Shown here piece by piece: positions 52,792 through 61,603 of a DNA stretch of 64,000 bases; within the stretch, counting starts at the first letter, position 1; the number at the start of each line of letters is the position of its first letter. The notes beneath the pieces are model-generated. The model did not search any database. It was given only the letters and a program-made list of their open reading frames with translations, and was not told the origin of the DNA. The DNA is from Lachnospiraceae bacterium NC2004 (GTDB taxonomy: Bacteria > Bacillota > Clostridia > Lachnospirales > Lachnospiraceae), in the NCBI GenBank assembly GCA_000621905.1, contig JHXB01000007.1:114586-178585 (forward strand), in the 5' to 3' direction. A program made the translations under genes and the position numbers.

Positions 52792-54399
52792 TTATCCAAC
52801 CTTAACACTTCGCCGCTTAGACCAAGCAGAAATATATTTCTTGCCATTTATATATTGGACTTTTCGTATCTTGGCATAATAGCGTTTTGATTTAAGTTTT
52901 TTTATGTTTATTGAACTCTTACCAGCAGAGACGGTAAGAGTTTTTTTATTGCGTGTAAATGATTTGTTAGTGGCTATAACTACAGTATAATATGAGCGTC
53001 CGCTTAACTTTGCAAATGTAATCTTAAGCTTACCATTATATCCTTTGATAGATTTAATGGCGGGCGTTGTAATCTTAACTGATGTAGCAGTTTCTGTCGT
53101 GGTAGTGTCTGCAGTATTATCAGTATTTGATTCGGTTGCATTTGCCGTAATATCAGATGCTTCGGTTGTGATTTCTGTCGTGGTAGCTTCTGTAGTAGTT
53201 ACTTCTGTGGTGGTAGTTTCGGTTGTTGTAGTCATTGCTTCTGTAGTCGTAACAGTGACATTTTCTGTGGTAGCTTCCGTTGTAATTTCTTCGGTTGTAG
53301 CCTCTGTTGTTGTCACTATATTAAGTCCGTCGCTGTAACCGGAAAGCGAATATAAAGCGGCAGGAAGATAATTGACAGCATTTGAAGCGACTGTGTGCTC
53401 TTGTTCTTCGTCATTTTTCTGAATATCAGAGTCTGACTTGTTAAAGAAATCGTAGCTTATGTATACCTTCTGATCGTCCCATGTTGTATCAACCGCGTAC
53501 CAGCGCCCGTTGCCCAAATAAACCTTGTTCCAAGCATGCGAATCGCTGAAAGCCATAACTGTCGGAACGTTAACGGCGTTAAGGAGAAGCTCAAGCGTTG
53601 CGGAATATCCTGCGCACACGCTCTTTCCAAGCATAACGGCACTGTAAATGCTTTGATCATAAGAATTGCTCTTATACGAAACTTTATTGCATATAAGATC
53701 GTGAGCCGCCTTCTCTAGCTCGAGATATGTATAGTTGCCGTCTGAAATCGTCGAAACCATAGAATCAATTTTGCTAAAAAGTGCATTAGTTATACTTGCT
53801 CGTTCGCTACCTTTGTAAAATGCATCATAGCACGAAAGATATACATGGCTGCTGCTGACTAGATATGTCGTCGACGCGAAATAGTATTGAGGGTGTTCAT
53901 AGCAGAACAATAAGACAACTCTTTGAACCTCATCAGATGTGAGGTTAGAATAATCTGCCGCGTCTAAAAAGTATGCGCCGTAATTACTGCCCGACATATA
54001 AGTCGCGTCTAAGTCACTGCTTTTTATGAATTCCATGCAAATGTTGTCGAGGTTGTTATATAACCTTTTTTCATCAGTATTCATGCAGTCAAATACATAA
54101 CTAGAACTGTAACCGGACCAATTATGGTCGGCGACGGTAACATCGGTGTATTCAGCATTTTCTGTTGTAGATGCCTCCGTAGTTTTATTAAAGAACCAGT
54201 CAAAGAACTTCATTCCAAAGCCACTGGTGCTATATTCTGAAATCTTAATGCCTGTAATCGGCGTAAAATCACCGGTTGGAAGACTAGTTACTTCGGCGGA
54301 TGCAGTAGTTATTATATTGGATGTCGGAACAGTTCCGAAAACGAGTGCCACAGCGAGCATAAATGCTATAAGTCTGGCTGTTTTTATCTTTATACTCAT
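52792..54399 (-). CDS. Secreted transglutaminase-like protein with Thr-rich linker and Fn3-like domain
   Basis: 535 residues from ATG 54399 (MSIKIKTARLIAFMLAVALV). Signal peptide, then a transglutaminase-core (about 230-315) with an intact triad: Cys262 (SVCAGYSATLELLL), His288 (FSDSHAWNKVYLG) and Asp304 (RWYAVDTTWDDQK). A Thr/Glu/Ala low-complexity linker (TTEATTEEITTEATTENVTV and similar, about 370-440) leads to a C-terminal Fn3-like module (YYTVVIATNKSFTRNKKTL, KRYYAKIRKVQYINGKKYIS). It probably crosslinks or cleaves peptides at the cell wall. The GTG 9 bp upstream is too close to AAGGAT. Confidence 0.9.
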   Translation of the reverse strand: MSIKIKTARLIAFMLAVALVFGTVPTSNIITTASAEVTSLPTGDFTPITGIKISEYSTSGFGMKFFDWFFNKTTEASTTENAEYTDVTVADHNWSGYSSSYVFDCMNTDEKRLYNNLDNICMEFIKSSDLDATYMSGSNYGAYFLDAADYSNLTSDEVQRVVLLFCYEHPQYYFASTTYLVSSSHVYLSCYDAFYKGSERASITNALFSKIDSMVSTISDGNYTYLELEKAAHDLICNKVSYKSNSYDQSIYSAVMLGKSVCAGYSATLELLLNAVNVPTVMAFSDSHAWNKVYLGNGRWYAVDTTWDDQKVYISYDFFNKSDSDIQKNDEEQEHTVASNAVNYLPAALYSLSGYSDGLNIVTTTEATTEEITTEATTENVTVTTTEAMTTTTETTTTEVTTTEATTTEITTEASDITANATESNTDNTADTTTTETATSVKITTPAIKSIKGYNGKLKITFAKLSGRSYYTVVIATNKSFTRNKKTLTVSAGKSSINIKKLKSKRYYAKIRKVQYINGKKYISAWSKRRSVKVG

Positions 54400-54548
54400 A
54401 TCAATCACATCCTTAAATTTACTATATATAACTATACGTAGTATTGTATCAAAAAAATGGGGCGAAAATGTGAAAATTAATCGATAAAATTCTTAACGAA
54501 CCAAGGGGACAGGTCTCGTTTTTCTGGCTGGATTATAGTAATGCAGTA

Positions 54549-54557
54549 TGGTATAAT
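54549..54557 (+). promoter_or_regulatory. Extended -10 promoter of the Fn3 secreted-protein gene
   Basis: TGG directly followed by TATAAT (54552-54557), 39 bp ahead of the start codon; no clear -35. A remnant of the GGGGACAGG repeat lies at 54504-54514. Confidence 0.6.
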
Positions 54558-54595
54558 ATACACACTAAGTTTTATATTATAAGGAGGATGTGCTT

Positions 54596-55693
54596 ATGGT
54601 TAAGAAGATTATGGGGTTAGTTCTTGCGTTTGTGTTATCATTTGCAGGGGTATCAAGTGTAGGGACTAAATCAGCAGTTGGATATGATGCTGATAATGGT
54701 GTTCATTCCTGTGAATTTTGTGTTACTTATTCCGGACTGAATTACGCGCAAGAGTTTTCGGACGGTATTAAGTTCAGAAGGGATAACGATACCGATTTGG
54801 CAGAGGGAACATGGTATCTGTTTGATATGATTGATCAGTTGCCTGTTTCGCTTGAAGGTACGTCTAAGGTTACACTTCAAGTTGATAGAAACGAAGGATA
54901 TCAGATGGTTGAAGGCAAGACGTGCATAAATGTTATTTATACCGATAATGGCAATAGCGTGTGGGATGATGGGGTTTATATATTGACTCTTGATGACATT
55001 AATGCAATGTGCGAGATTGCTGGCAACGGGTTTACATTTGACATAGCAGATATTATAAGTAAGCATAACGCTAAAACCGGAAGAAATGACACTATTAATG
55101 ATGTCACTATAGATTTTTGTTATGAGGCAGAGCCTGCTCCGGCTGCAGATCCAAATGCTGTAAGCCTTGATGATGTGACGGTTAAGTTCTCTCAGGATTC
55201 TTACACCTATACCGGACAAGAGTGCAAGCCTACAGTTACTATTTCATCAGGAAATGTTGTATACGAAGAAGGCAAGGATTATACAATCGAGTATATGGAG
55301 TCTGTTGGGCCGGGATATGCTGCTGTTTGCATTAAATTAACAGACAGAAGTAGAATTGCTCTGACTAAGTATCAATCCACCATGAGATTCGTAGAATATA
55401 AGATTTATCCTAAAAAGCCTACCATTAGCGTGAAGAAGGGTAAGAAGCAGTTTACTGTTTCCTGGTCTGCTGCAACTGGCGGAGAAGGTGGTTATCAGAT
55501 TGAATATTCTACCAACAAGAATTTCAAGGGTAAGAAGACTGTTAATATCAGCACAGCTGGTAAGGGCAGTAAAGTTATCAAGGGATTAAAGTCTAAGAAG
55601 ACATATTATGTTCGTGTTCGTGCGAGAGGTTACCTCTCAAGCTCAGTCCTTTGGGGATCATATTCTGCGACTAAGAAAGTTAAAACAAAATAA
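54596..55693 (+). CDS. Secreted protein with C-terminal Fn3-like domain
   Basis: 365 residues from ATG 54596, behind AAGGAGG. A signal peptide (KIMGLVLAFVLSFAGVSSVG) is followed by about 180 residues of unassigned extracellular sequence (FCVTYSGLNYAQEFSDGIKF), a strand-rich Ig-like part (SLDDVTVKFSQDSYTYTGQE, YTIEYMESVGPGYAAVCI) and an Fn3-like end (QIEYSTNKNFKGKKTVN, KKTYYVRVRARGYLSSS). Similar Fn3-like ends close the transglutaminase at 52792, so the two share a surface-module toolkit. The ligand is unknown. It is the only + strand gene between 47 and 63.8 kb. Confidence 0.85.
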   Translation: MVKKIMGLVLAFVLSFAGVSSVGTKSAVGYDADNGVHSCEFCVTYSGLNYAQEFSDGIKFRRDNDTDLAEGTWYLFDMIDQLPVSLEGTSKVTLQVDRNEGYQMVEGKTCINVIYTDNGNSVWDDGVYILTLDDINAMCEIAGNGFTFDIADIISKHNAKTGRNDTINDVTIDFCYEAEPAPAADPNAVSLDDVTVKFSQDSYTYTGQECKPTVTISSGNVVYEEGKDYTIEYMESVGPGYAAVCIKLTDRSRIALTKYQSTMRFVEYKIYPKKPTISVKKGKKQFTVSWSAATGGEGGYQIEYSTNKNFKGKKTVNISTAGKGSKVIKGLKSKKTYYVRVRARGYLSSSVLWGSYSATKKVKTK

Positions 55694-55705
55694 TAAGAAA
55701 CATTT

Positions 55706-55746
55706 GCTAACTTACCAGTGGGGTCTGTCCCCACTGGGTAGTTAGC
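55706..55746. repeat. Palindromic dispersed repeat, copy 6
   Basis: GCTAACTTACCAGTGGGG, centre, then CCCCACTGGGTAGTTAGC, 41 bp. It separates the convergent Fn3 (+) and LRR/SLH-like (-) genes; no other terminator is seen there, so it probably serves both. Confidence 0.9.
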
Positions 55747-55765
55747 ATAAACCCAAGGGTTATTA

Positions 55766-57892
55766 TTAGAATATTCTCTTATATACCTTCCTCTTATTCT
55801 TTGGAAACCTGAATTTAGCTTTTGAATTAATCATGGCAAATGCTTTCTTGCCTACTTTTTTCCCGGTTAACTTAATAGTCTTAATGTTTATCTTTTTAAG
55901 CTTCTTACATCCGTAAAATGCTTTCTTGCCAATCTTAGCTATGTTCTTTCCAATTGTAACCTTCTTAAGCTTCTTATTATTCTTAAATGCATTTGCAGCG
56001 ATTGCGGTAACCTTGTATGTCTTGCCACCTAGAGTTACGTTGGCAGGGATGGTAGCATTTGCCACATTCTTATTGATAAGAGAAGAAAATGTAACCGTTA
56101 ATTTTTTAGTGGAAGTCACCTTATAATAAGCATTGGTCTTATAGTCCCTGACAATAGTGTTTGCGCTGTAATCAATATTAGTATCCGCCGGATCAGGAAT
56201 TGTGACTTCAGCAGAAATATCATTGACACTAAGCATATTTTTAAGTATCTCTTTAAGCTCAGCAAATGTCACTCTTCCGTGTGGCTCAACCTTCTGCTGA
56301 TCCTTGGTCTCTCCACCCTTACCACTCATGATATTCCAGGTTGCAGCCCAAGTAATCGCTTCCCAAGCATAATAGTCAATGTCGTAATAGTCAAGATAAT
56401 CGTCGCTTCTTCCAAAATCAATAGCTCTCTTATAACCCATATACTCAGAGTATCGCATCATCATGAGCGCAAGATCTTCGCGGGTAATCCATTTACCAAC
56501 GCCAAAGGTATCTGATGAGATGTCAGGTGAGCCTATGCAAATGTAATTGTTCTCGCCCCAAATGATAGCATTTTCATACCACGAACCCGCTTCAACATCG
56601 CTAAACTTGCTCTTTATTCCTTTAGCAACCGGACAGCCTGCCATCTCATATAGAGTCTCGGCCACCAGCTCTCTTGTTACATATTCCTCATCAGGGATGC
56701 CTGAATCAAGGTCGGAATACTCGATGTCTTTTTGGGTATTATTAGCATTTGCCTTAAGCTCGGAGCTTAACTTAACCGCATCATCAAAGCAGAGGAAGTA
56801 AATGTTATCTTCACCGGTAGATGTCTCGCCGCCAAAATCGATTGTCCACGAATGACCTTTGCACACCTTGGATTCATTCTTCTTAACGCCCTCTTTATAA
56901 GCCTTTACAAGATAAGGATTGTTGCCGATGTCAAGTTTGGTAAACGCATTGGTAAATGCCTGCAGAAAATGTAGATTAATATTGTGACTTATATCAAGCT
57001 CATCAATCTCGTTGCATGCACAATCCAAATAAACAAGTTTCAGATTGTTAGACAAATCAAGCTTCTTAATGTCGTTATAACTGCAGATAAGCTTCTGAAG
57101 TTCAGGATTCTTGCTCACATCTATGCTGTCCGCGTGATTGTAGGCGCAGTTATAAAACTGAAGCCCCGGATTATTACTTATATCTATACTACCTAGCCCC
57201 TTGTTGTTCCAGATATCCAGTCTCTTCATCTTAGGACAATTAGAAATATCAAGTCTGGTAAGTTTATTTGAAAATGCATCAAGGTGCGTAAGCTTAGGAT
57301 TGTTGCTAAGATCAAGCTCGCTTAGCTCACAGGTTCCACAAGTCAGGTGCTCCAACTCAGGGTTCTTGCTTACATCAAGTTCCTTAAGTGGATTGGTGTT
57401 ACACTCGATAAAAGCCATCTTAGGGTTATTGCTCACATTTAACGAAGTAAGATTACAGTCGTAACAGTACACCCATAAAAGCTCCGGATTATCAGAAAAA
57501 TCCAATGATGTGTACTGATTGCCGGAGCACCATACGCCGCGAAGATCCTTATTATTGCTGAGATCCATAGTCTTAATCTTGTTATCCTTACACCAAAGTC
57601 CCTGAAGAGCAGTGAAAAACTCAACACCCTTAATAGATTTAATACCCATACCTTCGCAGTAAATATTTATGGTAAGTCCAATCTCCTTGTCATCTAAGTA
57701 TCCGTTTCCATCGCGATCGTAATCGCTTCCGGAAATAACCTTCCTAAAGACATCATCCGGAAAGTTATTTTTATCAATCTTTATACCATTAGCATTTGCC
57801 GCAAATGCAGACAAATGTAGGTTACTAAAAACTAACGCAACAACTATAATTAAAGCAATATTTCGTGATAAATAATCTCTGGTTGTTTTCAC
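55766..57892 (-). CDS. Secreted LRR protein with EF-hand-like motif and S-layer-homology-like region
   Basis: 708 residues. A signal peptide (SRNIALIIVVALVFSNLHLS), an EF-hand-like SDYDRDGNGYLDDKEIG near residue 56, about 12 LRRs (LKELDVSKNPELEHLTCGTC, LSELDLSNNPKLTHLDAFSN), an SLH-like region (about 400-545: VTRELVAETLYEMAGCPVAK, FSDVEAGSWYENAIIWGENN, WITREDLALMMMRYSEYMGY) and a BspA-type LRR_5 tail (AIAANAFKNNKKLKKVTIGK, KKAFYGCKKLKKINIKTI). SLH motifs attach proteins to wall polymers. The start is GTG 57892 with AAAGAGG upstream. Gene partners unknown. Confidence 0.88.
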   Translation of the reverse strand: MKTTRDYLSRNIALIIVVALVFSNLHLSAFAANANGIKIDKNNFPDDVFRKVISGSDYDRDGNGYLDDKEIGLTINIYCEGMGIKSIKGVEFFTALQGLWCKDNKIKTMDLSNNKDLRGVWCSGNQYTSLDFSDNPELLWVYCYDCNLTSLNVSNNPKMAFIECNTNPLKELDVSKNPELEHLTCGTCELSELDLSNNPKLTHLDAFSNKLTRLDISNCPKMKRLDIWNNKGLGSIDISNNPGLQFYNCAYNHADSIDVSKNPELQKLICSYNDIKKLDLSNNLKLVYLDCACNEIDELDISHNINLHFLQAFTNAFTKLDIGNNPYLVKAYKEGVKKNESKVCKGHSWTIDFGGETSTGEDNIYFLCFDDAVKLSSELKANANNTQKDIEYSDLDSGIPDEEYVTRELVAETLYEMAGCPVAKGIKSKFSDVEAGSWYENAIIWGENNYICIGSPDISSDTFGVGKWITREDLALMMMRYSEYMGYKRAIDFGRSDDYLDYYDIDYYAWEAITWAATWNIMSGKGGETKDQQKVEPHGRVTFAELKEILKNMLSVNDISAEVTIPDPADTNIDYSANTIVRDYKTNAYYKVTSTKKLTVTFSSLINKNVANATIPANVTLGGKTYKVTAIAANAFKNNKKLKKVTIGKNIAKIGKKAFYGCKKLKKINIKTIKLTGKKVGKKAFAMINSKAKFRFPKNKRKVYKRIF

Positions 57893-57907
57893 TTGCCAAA
57901 CCTCTTT

Positions 57908-58384
57908 CTAGATTAATCCTTCGTTTCTTAAATACGCTAAAAATGCAGTACATCCTTCCACAACATCATTATATGTTATGTCGAAATTGCCTGTATACCA
58001 AGGGTCCGCAACTGAACGCGGATTATCGGTATAATCAAGAAGCAACGATATCTTGCCATCCGGATCTCCGCCTAAACGCTTAGGCATCCACTTCTTATTA
58101 AGGTCGTCCATGCCGATAATGTAGTCGAAATTATCATAGTCTTCCTTCTTAAGAAGGATGGCTCTCTTGCCCTCACAGGAAATGCCATGTTCCTTAAGCT
58201 TCGCTTTCGCCGGAGGATAAACAGGATTGCCATAACCGTTATATATTTCATCCGTATGAGTTGCTCGTGACTCTATATGAAACAGGTCGGCTAACCCTTC
58301 CTCTTCTACCATATTTTTGAAAATGAATTCTGCCATCGGGGACCTGCAAATGTTGCCCCAGCAGACGAATAGTACTTTGATCAT
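57908..58384 (-). CDS. Low-molecular-weight protein tyrosine phosphatase
   Basis: 158 residues. The P-loop is intact (FVCWGNICRSPMAEFIFK, Cys8 to Arg14) and the general acid is in DPWYTGNFDITYNDVVEGC. KRAILLKKEDYDNFDYIIGM and the SRATHTDEIYNGYGNPVYPP loop fit the family. It dephosphorylates tyrosine on proteins, often those controlling exopolysaccharide. AAGGAGG precedes ATG 58384. This contrasts with the YwlE-like gene at 21753, which has lost its Cys. It lies 15 bp from the LRR/SLH gene on the same strand. Confidence 0.95.
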   Translation of the reverse strand: MIKVLFVCWGNICRSPMAEFIFKNMVEEEGLADLFHIESRATHTDEIYNGYGNPVYPPAKAKLKEHGISCEGKRAILLKKEDYDNFDYIIGMDDLNKKWMPKRLGGDPDGKISLLLDYTDNPRSVADPWYTGNFDITYNDVVEGCTAFLAYLRNEGLI

Positions 58385-58431
58385 TTTCCCTCCTTAATAT
58401 TGTTGTTAATCTCATAGTCTTGTAAACTAAA

Positions 58432-59790
58432 CTATAAACAAAATGTCATATACGCCGGAATACACACAATATTATCCTTTATAATCAGGTTTCTCGGATG
58501 AATAATATAACTCTCACCAATTCTTGCTTTATACTTTTCAATAAACCTGTTTAATGAAGTGGTAGTGTATTTTTTTCCCGACTTAACTTCTATTGGATAC
58601 ATCTTATATTTTAGCTTACTGTTATTAGAAATAATGAAATCTATTTCTATATCATTTCGATGTTTTTCTGTTGAATAATGATTGTAAAAATATAGTTTGT
58701 GTCCATTTGCCACAAGTATCTGCGCTATTGCATTCTCATATAACATTCCTTCATTAACAGAAAGCTTGTCATTAAGAATCTGTGAATATACCTCATTCTC
58801 CAATAACTCATTCTCATCAAAAGCATGGCTAACCAAAAGACCGGTATCACCCATATAGCATTTAACATAAGTGCGTTCCTCATTTATCGAAAGACCGACA
58901 TTTGGATCATTACACAAAAAACACTCGTTTGAGATCATAGAATCAGACAGCCAAAAAAAAGTATCACTATACTGATCCGCATAACTTCCTTCTTGTATAT
59001 TCTTAAATATTACTCTTTTCTCGTGTTGTGACAACAACCCCGGAATCTGATCAAAAATCGCTAAAACTTTACTACGATATTGTGCTTTAATCTTCATAAT
59101 ATCATTACGATACAATTTCAAGATATCTCGCTTTTCAGCATCTGCTAAGATAAAATTCTTCTCATTCTCGATGTATAGAATAACTGGTTTTGGCATTCCC
59201 CCAACTAACATATACTGCTTAAAAACCATCATTGCTTTGTTGTGCATCCCTCTTTCCAAAGGTTCTCTCATTTCGAAGCAGTTCTTTATATAGTTTACTA
59301 GTTGTTTTTCTCCAAGTGCCCAAGCAAATTCCTCGAAATCGAGCGGATACATCGTAATACTTCTTTCTTCTGACGGAATTACAATATCCTTTACATTTTC
59401 TTTAATTGATATCAATGATCCGGTTTCTATATAATCGTATCTGCCATCTGCAACAAGATACTTTATTGCGGCTCTTGCCTGCGGAAACATCTGCACTTCA
59501 TCAAAAATCAGCACAGATTTTCTAGCAACAAGGTTAACACCGTAATACGTGCTAAGTAGCATAAATAAGTCATCTAGCTTATTGAGGTATTGATTAAAGT
59601 ATTCTTCTACAACCTTATCCTTTTTCGCAAAATCTATAAGGATATATGATTCATATTCCTGCTTGGCAAATTCCTCTACGATTGTGGACTTACCTATACG
59701 CCTGGCTCCTTCCACCATTATCGCTTTTGTACCCTGACATTCATTTTTCCAATTCAGCAATTTATTATAGATTTTTCTTTTTAAAATCAT
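58432..59790 (-). CDS. AAA_14/DUF4143 ATPase (copy A)
   Basis: 452 residues. Walker A is EGARRIGKSTIVEEFAKQEY (GxxxxGKS), Walker B is VLIFDEVQMFPQARAAIKYL, and YIETGSLISIKENV is the sensor. The DUF4143 C-terminal part contains INEERTYVKCYMGDTGLLV, the ENAIAQILVANGHKLYFYNH helix, and IEIDFIISNNSKLKYKMYPI, with EVKSGKKYTTTSLNRFIEKY as a nuclease-like strand. Copies often occur several times per genome; their role is not settled (nucleoid, defence or toxin-like ideas exist). AAGGAG precedes ATG 59790, and the promoter region carries the repeat array at 59831-59937. The gene is A/T-rich compared with its neighbours. Confidence 0.88.
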   Translation of the reverse strand: MILKRKIYNKLLNWKNECQGTKAIMVEGARRIGKSTIVEEFAKQEYESYILIDFAKKDKVVEEYFNQYLNKLDDLFMLLSTYYGVNLVARKSVLIFDEVQMFPQARAAIKYLVADGRYDYIETGSLISIKENVKDIVIPSEERSITMYPLDFEEFAWALGEKQLVNYIKNCFEMREPLERGMHNKAMMVFKQYMLVGGMPKPVILYIENEKNFILADAEKRDILKLYRNDIMKIKAQYRSKVLAIFDQIPGLLSQHEKRVIFKNIQEGSYADQYSDTFFWLSDSMISNECFLCNDPNVGLSINEERTYVKCYMGDTGLLVSHAFDENELLENEVYSQILNDKLSVNEGMLYENAIAQILVANGHKLYFYNHYSTEKHRNDIEIDFIISNNSKLKYKMYPIEVKSGKKYTTTSLNRFIEKYKARIGESYIIHPRNLIIKDNIVCIPAYMTFCL

Positions 59791-59830
59791 GATAATTCTC
59801 CTTAAAACTTACTATTTTACTTCCAACCAT

Positions 59831-59937
59831 GATTATACGCACATTTAATAATAGGCTATTCTTTGATTATGCGCATATTATATCATTTTGTTTGATTATG
59901 CGCAATATAATTTGAGTGAATATTTTGATTATGCGCA
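59831..59937. repeat. Four-copy GATTATGCGCA array upstream of ATPase copy A
   Basis: Copies begin at 59831 (GATTATACGCA), 59865, 59894 and 59927 (each GATTATGCGCA), spaced 34, 29 and 33 bp. On the minus strand the copy nearest the gene reads TGCGTATAATC and so contains a perfect -10 (TATAAT), 41 bp or more ahead of the start codon. The other copies read TGCGCATAATC. The rest of 59791-60055 holds no gene. Confidence 0.85.
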
Positions 59938-60009
59938 CTTTGCTGTTTAGGGTTCCCTTTCTTCAAAACTTTTTTCTGCAATAAGTACCGTTTCTTCCAG
60001 GTCCTCATA

Positions 60010-60052
60010 AAAAAGCACCCTGCATAACGCAGAGTGCTATCATCATTATCGA
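60010..60052 (-). terminator. 43-bp repeat carrying the terminator of ATPase copy B
   Basis: On the minus strand AGCACTCTGC, a 5-nt loop and GCAGGGTGCT (one mismatch), followed by TTTTT. A second copy of the same 43 bp (three mismatches) lies at 61604-61646, so the ATPase B gene is bracketed by directly repeated terminator sequence. Confidence 0.88.
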
Positions 60053-60055
60053 GCA

Positions 60056-61408
60056 TCACAGGGTCTGTCCCCGAGATTTTCCATCTTTCAAATAATCTCT
60101 CAGAAGGAACACCAGATAATGCGGCAATGTTCGAATGTTTCCTTCAACTCCAATATTACCGTCAATCAGTTTGATTCCAAAATGAATATCCGGATAAGAG
60201 TCACTCTTTATTAATGTTCTTAAAGATTTGCTATTTCCGTTTCTTGCCTTAACTTCAACAGGGATAAGACTTTCGGTGTTACGTACAAAGAAATCTTCTT
60301 CCAATGTGGAATTTTCCTTTGAATAGTAGTACAAATCATAGCCAGCTTTGACAAGCATATCTCCGACTATATTCTCATATAATCCACCTCGATAAGTTCC
60401 AATATTTTTTCGACTTCGCAGATCCTCCTGAGTCTCGTCATCCAACATAGCAATCAGTAATCCGGTATCAGCCATGTAAATCTTATATTTTTTTTCATCA
60501 TAGTTTCCCTTAAGCGGGATTTCAGGATAATTCAGGCAGTAACATACATTTATGATTCCGGCGTTTGACAACCATTCTATTGCACCTCTATAGTCCTTAA
60601 ATCTGGCACCTGTAGCGACTTTGCTTATCTGGAATTTCTTGTTTTCCTTGGCAAGCTGAACCGGTATGTGTCTAAATACATTAAGTATCCTACTTTGATC
60701 CATACCTTCCGCATACTTGGTGATATCCTCTTCATAATCAGCCAAAAGTTGCTTTTGAAGTTGTAATGTATTTGAAAACATGCCACTGCAAACATATTCC
60801 AGAACAACTGCTGGCATTCCGCCTACAATTACATAATCCAAAAATGCCTCTGACATAACCTGAATCAACGAAGCCGACAGTGGTACGCCACTGAGCATCG
60901 TTTTCAACAGGTCAGCCTTTAGTCCATCATCATAACCTTTGCCCCATAAAAATTCCTCGAAATCCAATGATCTCATCGTATAATCAGTTTTATATCCAAC
61001 ACTATTACTTTCAATCTTCTTGTAATATAATCCCAACAAAGAACCACTGCAGATTACATCATACCGGCCATCTATGCAATACGATTTAAGCGTAGTTGCT
61101 ATATCCGGATGATCCTGTATTTCATCAAAAAAGATTAGTGTCTTCCCTTCAACAAATCTCTTAGAAGGATCAATTCGACTTATTGCTTTATTAACTACAT
61201 CAACGGTGTATCCGTCTGCGGTAATTACACTATATTTCTTATCCAAAGCAAAATTAATATATATAATATTGTCATAGTTTGCTTTAGCGAATTGCATTAT
61301 ACTTTCTGTCTTACCGACCTGCCTGGCTCCTTTAACTATCAACGGTTTATGGTCAGGTGTGTCATACCATTCTTTTAAATATGTATCGATCTTACGCTTT
61401 AAGTACAT
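60056..61408 (-). CDS. AAA_14/DUF4143 ATPase (copy B)
   Basis: 450 residues. Walker A VKGARQVGKTESIMQFAKAN, Walker B LIFFDEIQDHPDIATTLKSY, sensor CSGSLLGLYYK; the DUF4143 part has YKIYMADTGLLIAMLDDETQ, GLYENIVGDMLVKAGYDLYY and SLIPVEVKARNGNSKSLRTL, with the same E-x-K strand as copy A. Sequence identity to copy A looks modest. The last residues (SRGQTL and stop) are encoded by a GGGTCTGTCCCCG remnant of the dispersed repeat, so the C-terminus was added or changed by that repeat. GAGAGG precedes ATG 61408. Its upstream array is at 61465-61542. Confidence 0.88.
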   Translation of the reverse strand: MYLKRKIDTYLKEWYDTPDHKPLIVKGARQVGKTESIMQFAKANYDNIIYINFALDKKYSVITADGYTVDVVNKAISRIDPSKRFVEGKTLIFFDEIQDHPDIATTLKSYCIDGRYDVICSGSLLGLYYKKIESNSVGYKTDYTMRSLDFEEFLWGKGYDDGLKADLLKTMLSGVPLSASLIQVMSEAFLDYVIVGGMPAVVLEYVCSGMFSNTLQLQKQLLADYEEDITKYAEGMDQSRILNVFRHIPVQLAKENKKFQISKVATGARFKDYRGAIEWLSNAGIINVCYCLNYPEIPLKGNYDEKKYKIYMADTGLLIAMLDDETQEDLRSRKNIGTYRGGLYENIVGDMLVKAGYDLYYYSKENSTLEEDFFVRNTESLIPVEVKARNGNSKSLRTLIKSDSYPDIHFGIKLIDGNIGVEGNIRTLPHYLVFLLRDYLKDGKSRGQTL

Positions 61409-61464
61409 AGTAAACCTCTCTTTCTATACAGCATTTTAATATAAAGTCGGCATAGTTTCAACTA

Positions 61465-61542
61465 TTTTATGAGCGAGTTTTGTATATGTTTTACATTTTT
61501 ATGAGTGAGTTTTTTGCTCCTACTCACATTTTATGAAAAACT
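61465..61542. repeat. Three-copy TTTTATGAG array upstream of ATPase copy B
   Basis: Copies start at 61465 (TTTTATGAGCGAGTTTT), 61497 (TTTTATGAGTGAGTTTT) and 61529 (TTTTATGAAAAACT, decayed): exactly 32 bp apart. The gene's promoter (minus strand TTGAAA at 61461-61456, 17 bp, then TAAAAT) begins 3 bp below the first copy. The sequence differs from the copy A array but the period is the same. The rest of 61409-61829 has this, the 43-bp repeat and a REP remnant; no gene. Confidence 0.85.
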
Positions 61543-61603
61543 GCATAATTCAAAGTCCCTTTATTGCCACGCTTTTTGCTACCTTAATTGCTCTAATACA
61601 TAG

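Noticed and set aside
53045..53338. Val/Ser-rich + strand frame
   Set aside because: It is the complement of the Thr/Glu-rich linker of the transglutaminase gene; a mirror of low-complexity coding DNA.
59831..59937. CRISPR array
   Set aside because: The repeated unit is only 11 bp, the spacers are A/T-rich and about 20 bp, and no cas genes are near; better read as operator-like repeats.
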